Shown: piece by piece, positions 41,239 to 47,840 of the stretch
Layout of the letters: each line of letters opens with the position of its first letter
How positions within the stretch are numbered: the stretch's first letter is position 1
DNA from: Actinoplanes aureus
Lineage (GTDB): Bacteria; Actinomycetota; Actinomycetes; Mycobacteriales; Micromonosporaceae
NCBI RefSeq assembly: GCF_015704865.1
Contig: NZ_JADQTO010000003.1
Coordinates: forward strand, 124,001-188,000
Length of the DNA: 64,000 bases
Direction: 5' to 3'
Translations under genes and position numbers: made by a program
The notes under the pieces: generated by a model
Database searches by the model: none
Told to the model about the DNA's origin: nothing
What the model saw: the letters and a program-made list of their open reading frames with translations, nothing else

Positions 41239-41930
41239 GCGTTCTCCGCCCACCCTTCGTGTGCCGCCAGTCCACCGGGGATGTCGGCGGCGCGGCGGAT
41301 GCCGGCGATCCCGCCCCAGAGGAACGTCGTCAGGTACTCGCCGAGCGCCTCCCGGCTGATCGGCTGCTGCTGCCGTAGCCACCAGTCACCGACCGCCTGC
41401 ACGTAGCCGACCACCCCGTACGCCCAGGGCAACGCGGCACCGGAGTCCAGCCCGCGGGCCCGCAACCGGTCCCCCAAGATCCGGGCCAGCCCGCTGGCGA
41501 CGGTGTCCATCACGTCGGCGACCACGTCGCGGTGCCGCGCGATGTCCGGCTGGTGCACGACGAACCGGTAGAGGTTGAGGTCCGACTCGATGTGCGCGAG
41601 GTAGACGTCGATCGCCGCGCCGATGATGGCCCGCTCCTCGCGGACCGCCGCGACGGCCGGGACCATCGCCTCGATCACCATGTTCCCGGCCTGCTGGCCG
41701 ACCGCGAGCCACAACTCGGACTTGTCGGCGAAGTAGCGGTAGAGCACCGGCTTGCTGACCCCGGCGTGGGCGGCGATCGTCTCCATGCCGACGTCCGGGC
41801 CGTGGATCCGGATCGCCTCGATGGCCGCGTTGGTGAGTTCCGCGCGGCGCTGCTCCCGGTGGCTGTCCCAGCGGCCGCGGCGGCCGTCGGAGCGATTGTC
41901 GGGATTGACGGGTGGAGTGACCGGACTCAT
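41235..41930 (-). CDS. TetR-family transcriptional regulator
   Basis: A 231-residue TetR repressor. The HTH reads ELTNAAIEAIRIHGPDVGMETIAAHAGVSKPVLYRYFADKSELW (about residues 32-75), and the C-terminal domain is mostly helical. ATG 41930 is preferred over an in-frame start 12 codons upstream. It heads the operon with DUF4873, BVMO, SDR and hydrolase and is divergent from the AurF-like oxygenase. A perfect 15-bp palindrome lies between them, so it likely controls both units, as EthR controls ethA in mycobacteria. Confidence 0.9.
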   Translation of the reverse strand: MSPVTPPVNPDNRSDGRRGRWDSHREQRRAELTNAAIEAIRIHGPDVGMETIAAHAGVSKPVLYRYFADKSELWLAVGQQAGNMVIEAMVPAVAAVREERAIIGAAIDVYLAHIESDLNLYRFVVHQPDIARHRDVVADVMDTVASGLARILGDRLRARGLDSGAALPWAYGVVGYVQAVGDWWLRQQQPISREALGEYLTTFLWGGIAGIRRAADIPGGLAAHEGWAENA

Positions 41931-41946
41931 AGTACTAGAAGTAACT

Positions 41947-41961
41947 GTTACCGCCGGTAAC
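41947..41961. promoter_or_regulatory. Palindrome GTTACCGCCGGTAAC, TetR operator
   Basis: Seven-base perfect arms around a central C, 17 bases upstream of the TetR start and about 30 upstream of the diiron oxygenase start. A preceding GTAAC at 41941-41945 extends the pattern. Confidence 0.65.
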
Positions 41962-41991
41962 GTCAAGCGTTCTCAGCTTCGGAGGCTGGAA

Positions 41992-42894
41992 ATGACCACG
42001 GTGACTCCATCCGATCGCGACCGCACCGCCACCCGGCTGCTCCGCTCGTCCGCCGAGCACTCGTACGACCCGGTGGTGGAGATCGACTGGGAGGCACCGT
42101 TCGCCGAGGGGAAGTACTTCGTGCCCCCGCACCGGTCCAGCCTCTACGGCACCGCGCTCTGGGACCGGCTCACCCCCGAGCAGCGGATCGAGCTCACCAG
42201 GCACGAGGTGGCCAGCATCGCCGGCCTCGGCGTGTGGTTCGAGACCATCCTCATGCAGCTGCTCGTCCGGGAGTACTTCAAGCAGGACCCGACCGCCCCG
42301 CACGCGCAGTACGCGCTCACCGAGATCGGCGACGAGTGCCGCCACTCGGTCATGTTCGGCCGCATGATCGCCCGCCTGGGCACCCCGGTCTACCAGCCGA
42401 ACGGCATCAACCAGTGGCTCGGCAAGTGGATCGCGCACACCGGCGTCGGCCCCCGGATGTACGCCGCGATCCTGATCGCCGAGGAAATCCTGGACACCCT
42501 CCAGCGCGAGGCGATGGCCGACGAGAACGTGCAGCCCCTGGTCCGGATGGTCTCCCGGATCCACGTCGTCGAGGAGGCCCGCCATGTCCGGTACGCCCGG
42601 GAGGAACTCGCCCGGCAGATCCGGCAGGCCGGCCGGGGGCGGCTCGCCTTCGACCGGCTGGTGATCGCCCGGGCGGCGTACCTCACCGGGACCCGCCTGG
42701 TCGATCCGCGCGTCTACCGGGCGGTCGGCATCGACCCCGCGGAGGGCCGGCGGGCGGCGCGGGCCAACCCCTACCACCGGGAGACCATGCGGTGGGCGGC
42801 GGAGCGGGTGGTCGCCTTCCTCAAGGACCTCGACCTGATCGGCGGCCCGGGCACCGCCCTGTGGCGCGCCTCCGGCCTGCTGCCCCGCGCCTGA
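41992..42894 (+). CDS. AurF-like diiron N-oxygenase family protein
   Basis: A 300-residue protein of the p-aminobenzoate N-oxygenase AurF/DUF3066 family. Two E-x-x-R-H-type iron-binding motifs stand out, GDECRHSVMFGR and VVEEARHVRYAREEL, and carboxylates in RHEVASIAGLGVWFETIL and LIAEEILDTLQ supply the rest of the site. Family members oxidise arylamines to nitro compounds; most actinobacterial relatives have no known substrate. ATG at 41992 follows GGAGG. Divergent from the TetR/BVMO operon and sharing its operator, so both may treat the same metabolite. Confidence 0.88.
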   Translation: MTTVTPSDRDRTATRLLRSSAEHSYDPVVEIDWEAPFAEGKYFVPPHRSSLYGTALWDRLTPEQRIELTRHEVASIAGLGVWFETILMQLLVREYFKQDPTAPHAQYALTEIGDECRHSVMFGRMIARLGTPVYQPNGINQWLGKWIAHTGVGPRMYAAILIAEEILDTLQREAMADENVQPLVRMVSRIHVVEEARHVRYAREELARQIRQAGRGRLAFDRLVIARAAYLTGTRLVDPRVYRAVGIDPAEGRRAARANPYHRETMRWAAERVVAFLKDLDLIGGPGTALWRASGLLPRA

Positions 42895-42913
42895 CCGACG
42901 AAATCGCCAAACG

Positions 42914-42951
42914 GCCGAGAGCCGGCCGAGGTCCCGCGGCCGGCTCTCGGC
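42914..42951 (+). terminator. Terminator after the AurF-like gene
   Basis: A perfect 14-bp stem (GCCGAGAGCCGGCC and its complement), 10-base loop, followed by GTCGTTTCG, 19 bases after the stop. The next 230 bases up to 43182 show nothing clear. Confidence 0.8.
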
Positions 42952-43182
42952 GTCGTTTCGGGCCGCATCCGTCAGCGGTGGACGTCAGCCGGACCCGAAG
43001 TGATGGAGATCGCCGGGGTGCGGGACGGTTTCGGCTGGGTTGCCTGTGGACGGGAGCCGGGCAGGTGACCAGTCGGGCCCGACGGAGGGTGTGATCAGGA
43101 CGGTCGGCCGGTGGGCCTGCCGCGTCCCGCGTGCGAGATTGGCGCGACGCTACGCACGGGCGGTATGCGGGGAGAGGGACCG

Positions 43183-43401
43183 ATGGACGACGCTCTGGTG
43201 GCCTACAACTCGGGCCGGGTGGACGGGGCCGCCGGATACCGGGACCCGCAGATCGCGGCGGACCCGGAGGTCGGTGCCGACTACCGGATCGGGTTGCTGG
43301 ACGGGCGGATCGCCGCGTTCCACCTGATCGCCGAGGTACGCAGGATCCTGGGAGCGGACGGCCCGCTCTTCGAGCGGCCCGACGACGTGACCGGACCATG
43401 A
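43183..43401 (+). CDS. Small hypothetical protein
   Basis: A 72-residue acidic protein from ATG 43183 behind GGGGAGAGGGA. The sequence (DDALVAYNSGRVDGAAGYRDPQ, then IAAFHLIAEVRRILGADG) has a short helical C-terminal half and no membrane segment or cysteine. An upstream reading from 43111 is possible, but the ribosome site favours the shorter form. Codon positions are strongly G/C at the third base, which supports coding. It is not recognised as any family. Confidence 0.5.
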   Translation: MDDALVAYNSGRVDGAAGYRDPQIAADPEVGADYRIGLLDGRIAAFHLIAEVRRILGADGPLFERPDDVTGP

Positions 43402-43504
43402 TCAACAATTCACAACGGCTGCCGACGGCCAAGTGATCGGCCGTTATTCTGCCGGAAACATGGCCTTGCCGGTCCCGAAATCAGGTCTTAGGAGTCTTGC
43501 GGCG

Positions 43505-43534
43505 AGGCCCGTTCACCACGGCACGTGAACGGGC
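43505..43534. promoter_or_regulatory. Stem-loop upstream of the HemD regulator
   Basis: GGCCCGTTCAC and its exact complement form an 11-bp stem with an 8-base loop, about 32 bases before the HemD-regulator start and 103 after the small gene. It could be a terminator of the latter or a leader attenuator of the nitrogen gene cluster. Confidence 0.5.
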
Positions 43535-43565
43535 CTTCGTGACGGCGGCACAGGATGGGGACCGG

Positions 43566-44666
43566 ATGACCGAGGGAGCACTTGCCGGGTTCACCGTGGC
43601 GGTGACCGCGGAGCGACGGCGGACCGAGATGGAGGCGCTGCTCGAGCGCCGCGGGGCGCGCGTGGTGAGCGCGCCGGCCATCACGATCATTCCGCTGATC
43701 GACGACGAGGCGCTGCACGCGGCGACGGCGGCCTGCATCGGCCTGGAACCACACCTGGTCGTGGCGACCACCGGCTTCGGCTTCCGCGGCTGGCTGGAGG
43801 CGGCCGAGGGCTGGGGGCTGGGTGACCAGCTGCGGACCTCGCTGCGCGGCGCCCGCATCCTCGCCCGCGGCCCGAAACCCTGCGGCGCCATCCGGGCGGC
43901 CGGGCTCACCGAGGAGTGGGCGGCCAAGACCGAGGCCAACGAGGAGATCCTGCAACGGCTGCTGAGCGAGGGCGTCGCCGGCCAGCGGATCGTGGTGCAG
44001 GAGCACGGCGAGCCGCAGACCGAGTTCGTGGAGTCGCTGCGCTCGGCGGGTGCCGCCGTGGTCGAGGTGCCGGTCTACCGCTGGGCCATGCCGCCGGACG
44101 TGGCGCCGGTGAAACGCCTGGCGGACCAGGTCGCGGCCGGGCAGATCGACGCGGTCACGTTCACCAGTGCCCCGGCCGTCAAGGCGTTCCTGGAGATCGC
44201 CGGCGCGGCGAGCGCCGAGGTCGAGCGGGCGTTCGCTGGCCGGACCCTGGCGGCCTGCGTCGGCCCGGTGACGGCCGCCCCACTTGTCGAACGGGGTGTG
44301 CCGGTCGTCATGCCGGAGCGGTACCGGCTCGGCGCGCTGATCAAGACGGTCACCGACGAGCTGCCCAAGCGCGCGGTCCGGCTCCAGGTGGCCGGGTCCA
44401 CCCTTGAGGTACGCGGCCACGCGGTCCTCATCGACGGGGTGATCCACGGGCTCGCCCCGGCCGCCATGGCGATGCTCACCGCGCTGGCCCGCCGCCCCGG
44501 TGCGGTGGTGTCCAAGGATCAGCTGGCCGAGGCGCTGCCGCGCGGCAACGACGGGCACGCGGTGGATGTGGCGGTGGCCCGGTTGCGGGCCGCGCTCGGC
44601 TCCGGCAAGCACATCGAGACGGTCATCAAGCGCGGCTATCGGCTGCGGGTCGACGAAGCCGCGTGA
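43566..44666 (+). CDS. Uroporphyrinogen-III synthase domain fused to OmpR-type winged helix
   Basis: A 366-residue fusion. Residues 1 to about 255 are HemD-like (GFTVAVTAERRRTEMEALLERRGARVV, VTFTSAPAVKAFL, RTLAACVGPVTAAPLVERGV). Residues about 270-362 form a response-regulator winged helix (LTALARRPGAVVSKDQLAEALP, HAVDVAVARLRAALGS, IETVIKRGYRL) without a phospho-acceptor domain. Rv0260c of Mycobacterium has the same layout and the same neighbourhood (chelatase, NirBD, NarK). The role may be a regulator of nitrite/nitrate genes that senses a tetrapyrrole, or an enzyme; I favour regulator. ATG at 43566 suits the HemD start. Confidence 0.88.
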   Translation: MTEGALAGFTVAVTAERRRTEMEALLERRGARVVSAPAITIIPLIDDEALHAATAACIGLEPHLVVATTGFGFRGWLEAAEGWGLGDQLRTSLRGARILARGPKPCGAIRAAGLTEEWAAKTEANEEILQRLLSEGVAGQRIVVQEHGEPQTEFVESLRSAGAAVVEVPVYRWAMPPDVAPVKRLADQVAAGQIDAVTFTSAPAVKAFLEIAGAASAEVERAFAGRTLAACVGPVTAAPLVERGVPVVMPERYRLGALIKTVTDELPKRAVRLQVAGSTLEVRGHAVLIDGVIHGLAPAAMAMLTALARRPGAVVSKDQLAEALPRGNDGHAVDVAVARLRAALGSGKHIETVIKRGYRLRVDEAA

Positions 44667-44672
44667 GCGGAC

Positions 44673-44696
44673 GGGTGCCATGCAAACGTGGCACCC
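44673..44696 (+). terminator. Stem-loop after the HemD regulator gene
   Basis: GGGTGCCA pairs with TGGCACCC around TGCAAACG, extended by flanking GCGG/CCGC. It starts 7 bases after the stop. Confidence 0.65.
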
Positions 44697-44716
44697 GCCG
44701 CTGAATTGAGAAGAAC

Positions 44717-44732
44717 GAAACAGCCCGGAAAC
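44717..44732 (+). promoter_or_regulatory. GAAAC-N6-GAAAC, GlnR-like site
   Basis: Two GAAAC boxes exactly 11 bases apart (one helical turn). GlnR of actinomycetes binds GTnAC-N6-GAAAC type boxes upstream of nirB and nas genes. The first box deviates by one base; more single GAAAC boxes follow at 44767 and 44799. Weak evidence but the right gene context. Confidence 0.35.
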
Positions 44733-45010
44733 AAAGGGCCGCCTCCGAAGAGAAAAACAGCACTCGGAAACACAGCCGACTCATTTCAGAGCCGGACCGA
44801 AACACAGCGGCCGCAGAATGGCGGCGCGAGCCCGATGCTTTGCCGGGACGCGGAACGGCCCGCCTCCCCGGCGAAATGGGGGAGTGCTCCGGCCGTACCC
44901 CTCGAATTCTTCGGCAGTGACGCCGAGCGCAACCCCTCGCGTGCCTGAAGCCTTGCCGGGCCGCACTGCCCGAAAGCCGCGAACCGCAGTGAGCATCCGA
45001 GGAGATCACC

Positions 45011-45667
45011 GTGACCGAAACCATGATCGCCGTGGCGCACGGCACCCGCTCGCCGATCGGCCGCCGGCAGATCCAGGAGCTGGCCGCCGCGGTGGCCCGG
45101 CGCCGGCCCGGCCTGGACGTCCGGCTCTGCTACGTCGACGTGCAGGAGCCGAAGGTCGCCGAGATCGTGCCGACCGTCGAGAACGCCGTGGTCGTGCCGC
45201 TGCTGCTCTCCTGCGGATACCACGTGCGGGTGGACATCGCGGAGGCGGTGGCCGGCACGAACTTTCCGGTGACCGGGCCGCTCGGCCCGGACCCGGTGCT
45301 GCTGGAGAGCATGCGCCGCAACCTGCCGGACGCCGACGCGGTGGTCCTCGCCGCCGCCGGATCCTCCGACCCGCTGTGGCGCGCCGACGTCGACAATGTC
45401 GCCGCCGAACTCGGCGCGGCCGCCGTCGGCTACACGTCGGGCAGCGGCCCGCGGGTGGCCGATGTGATCGCACGCCTGCGCGCGCGGGGCGCGAAAAAGG
45501 TAGCGGTGGCCGCCTATCTCCTGGCCGAAGGCCTTTTCTACCGTACGCTCAACGCGGCCGGCGCCGATTCGGTGACGCCTCCGCTCTGTCACGACCCGGC
45601 CGTCGCCGATTTGGTATTGCGTCGTTTCGATGCCGCCCGGCTCACAACGGTCGGCAGCGCGTTGTAG
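45011..45667 (+). CDS. Sirohydrochlorin chelatase, CbiX/SirB type
   Basis: A 218-residue chelatase with two CbiX half-domains. VAHGTRSPIGRRQI holds the metal-binding His10, and VVVPLLLSCGYHVRVDI carries the second His with the GYH turn. The second repeat (AAAGSSDPLW, VAAYLLAEGLFY) is partly degenerate. It inserts Fe2+ into sirohydrochlorin to give siroheme, the cofactor of NirB downstream. GTG start at 45011. Its neighbours support siroheme rather than cobalamin use. Confidence 0.88.
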   Translation: MTETMIAVAHGTRSPIGRRQIQELAAAVARRRPGLDVRLCYVDVQEPKVAEIVPTVENAVVVPLLLSCGYHVRVDIAEAVAGTNFPVTGPLGPDPVLLESMRRNLPDADAVVLAAAGSSDPLWRADVDNVAAELGAAAVGYTSGSGPRVADVIARLRARGAKKVAVAAYLLAEGLFYRTLNAAGADSVTPPLCHDPAVADLVLRRFDAARLTTVGSAL

Positions 45668-45736
45668 GAATTTGCTGACAACAGCGTCACGACAAAGCGA
45701 CGTAACGGTTAACGCGCCACCGACAAGCTACTTCTC

Positions 45737-47839
45737 GTGACGGCGACCCAGACGCATTGCCCCTACTGCGCCCTGCAGTGCGGGATGACGCTGACGCCCG
45801 AGATCCCCTTGCGACCGGGGATGCCGGGTGTGCGGCTCGAGCCGGCCGAGTTCCCGGTCAACCGGGGCGGCCTGTGCGCCAAGGGCTTCACCGCGGCGGA
45901 CCTGCTGGACCACGCGGACCGGCTGCTGACGCCGCTGGTCCGCAAGGAGCCCGGCAACCGGGAGAGCCCTCTGCGGGAGGCTTCCTGGGAGGAGGCGTAC
46001 GAGCAGATCGTCGCGGCGATCACCCGGAGCCAGCGGGAGTTCGGCCGCGACAGCGTCGGTGCCTTCGGCGGCGGCGGTCTGACCAACGAGAAGGCGTACG
46101 CGCTCGGCAAGTTCGTCCGGGTGGCCCTGCGCTCGTCGGCGATCGACTACAACGGCCGCTTCTGCATGTCGAGCGCGGCCACCGCGGCGAACCGGGCGCT
46201 CGGCATCGACCGGGGCCTGCCGTTCCCGCTCGCCGACGTCGCCGAGGCCCGGACCGTGCTGCTGGTCGGCGCGAACCCGGCCGACGCCATGCCGCCGTCC
46301 ATGCAGTACCTGGACACCGGCCGCTCCAACGGCGCCAAGCACATCGTGATCGACCCGCGGCGCACCAACACCGCCAACGGCGCCCACCTGCACCTGCAGC
46401 CGCTGCCCGGCACCGACCTGGCGCTCGCCAACGGGATGCTGCACATCGCGATCCGCTCCGGTTGGGTGGACCAGCGGTTCATCGACGAACGGACCGAGGG
46501 TTTCGCCGCCGTGAAGGCGGCCACCAACTCGTACTGGCCGGAGCGCGTCGAGCGGATCACCGGCGTGCCGGAGGCGCGGCTGCGCGAGACCGTGCGACTG
46601 CTCGCCACCGAGGGCCCGGCGATGATCCTCACCGCGCGCGGCGCCGAGCAGCACAGCAACGGCACCGACACCGCGCAGGCGTGGCTCAACCTGGCGCTCG
46701 CGCTCGGCCTGGTCGGCAAGCCGTACTCCGGCTACGGCACGATCACCGGGCAGGGCAACGGGCAGGGCGGGCGCGAGCACGGGCAGAAGGCCGACCAGCT
46801 GCCCGGTTACCGCAAGCTCGACGACCCGGCCGCCCGGGCGCATGTCGCCGCGGTCTGGGGCATCGACCCCGACGAACTGCCTCAGCCGGGCAAATCGGCG
46901 TTCGAGATGATCGACTCTCTCGGCACCGACGGCGGTGTCCGAGCCCTCTGGGTCCTGGCCAGCAACATCGTCGTGTCGGCCCCGGACAGCAACCGGGTCC
47001 GCGAGCGCCTGAGCAAGACCGACTTCCTGGTCGTGTCGGACATCTTCCGCTCGGAGACCGCCGAGTTCGCCGACGTCGTCCTCCCCACCGCCCAGTGGGC
47101 GGAGGAGGAGGGCACCATGACCAACCTCGAGGGCCGGGTCATCCGCCGCAAGATGGCGCTCCCGCCGCCGCCGGACGTCAAGACCGACCTGACGGTGATG
47201 ACCGAGCTCGCCGGGCTCCTCGGCCGCGGCGAGTTCTTCACCGACGAGCCGCGCGCCGTCTTCGAGGAGCTGCGCCGGGCCAGCGCCGGCGGGATCGCCG
47301 ACTACGCCGGCATCACCTACGAGCGCATCGAGGCCGAGCAGGGCGTCTTCTGGCCGTGCCCGAGCGAGGACCACCCCGGCACGCCGCGGCTGTTCGCCGA
47401 CAGCTTCCCGACGGCCTCCGGCCGCGCGAGGTTCATCCGGGTCGATCACCGCGACGCGGCCGAGCTTCCCGATCTTTCCTTCCCGTACGTGCTGACGACC
47501 GGCCGCAACATGCAGCAGTACCAGAGCGGAAACCAGACCCGGCGGGTGAAGGCGCTCAACGTGGCGCTGCCCGAACCCCGTGCCGAGATCCACCCCGACC
47601 TGGCCCGCCGTCACGGCATCGCCGACGGCGACCTGGTCGAACTCCGTAGTCGCCGAGGCGTCGCGACGTTGCGCGCCCGGCTCAGTGACGGCATCCGCCC
47701 GGACACGGTCTTCGCGCCGTTCCACTGGCCCGGAGCCAACGCGTTGACCAACCCGGCACTGGATCCCCACTCCAAGATGCCCGCTTTCAAGGTGTGCGCG
47801 GTCGCCATCGCGCGTGCCGGACACACCGGAAAGGACTGA
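45737..47839 (+). CDS. nasA: Assimilatory nitrate reductase catalytic subunit (molybdopterin, 4Fe-4S)
   Basis: A 700-residue bis-MGD enzyme of the NasA/NarB/NapA branch. The N-terminal cluster motif is CPYCALQCGM with Cys8, Cys11, Cys15 and a fourth at Cys47 (GLCAKGF). Cys143 in NGRFCMSSAA is the likely molybdenum ligand. MGD-binding segments LLVGANPADAMPP and GQGNGQGGREHGQKADQLPGYR are clear, and the C-terminal molybdopterin dinucleotide domain begins near VLTTGRNMQQYQSGNQTRR. No C-terminal BFD-type 2Fe-2S domain is present, so it takes electrons from ferredoxin or a partner. GTG start at 45737, 69 bp after the chelatase. It is cytoplasmic and reduces nitrate to nitrite for NirBD. Confidence 0.9.
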   Translation: MTATQTHCPYCALQCGMTLTPEIPLRPGMPGVRLEPAEFPVNRGGLCAKGFTAADLLDHADRLLTPLVRKEPGNRESPLREASWEEAYEQIVAAITRSQREFGRDSVGAFGGGGLTNEKAYALGKFVRVALRSSAIDYNGRFCMSSAATAANRALGIDRGLPFPLADVAEARTVLLVGANPADAMPPSMQYLDTGRSNGAKHIVIDPRRTNTANGAHLHLQPLPGTDLALANGMLHIAIRSGWVDQRFIDERTEGFAAVKAATNSYWPERVERITGVPEARLRETVRLLATEGPAMILTARGAEQHSNGTDTAQAWLNLALALGLVGKPYSGYGTITGQGNGQGGREHGQKADQLPGYRKLDDPAARAHVAAVWGIDPDELPQPGKSAFEMIDSLGTDGGVRALWVLASNIVVSAPDSNRVRERLSKTDFLVVSDIFRSETAEFADVVLPTAQWAEEEGTMTNLEGRVIRRKMALPPPPDVKTDLTVMTELAGLLGRGEFFTDEPRAVFEELRRASAGGIADYAGITYERIEAEQGVFWPCPSEDHPGTPRLFADSFPTASGRARFIRVDHRDAAELPDLSFPYVLTTGRNMQQYQSGNQTRRVKALNVALPEPRAEIHPDLARRHGIADGDLVELRSRRGVATLRARLSDGIRPDTVFAPFHWPGANALTNPALDPHSKMPAFKVCAVAIARAGHTGKD

Positions 47840-47840
47840 G

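Larger units (their letters stand above)
44667..45010. other. Non-coding leader of the nitrate/nitrite gene cluster
   Basis: About 340 bases between the HemD regulator and the chelatase gene. After a stem-loop (44673-44696) there is an unusually A-rich stretch with four GAAAC motifs (44717, 44728, 44767 and 44799). No convincing gene; probably promoter and long 5' leader. Confidence 0.55.

Noticed and set aside
44688..44948. 86-codon frame in the nitrogen leader
   Set aside because: No ribosome site, no family, A-rich codons that reflect the leader's base composition rather than coding.
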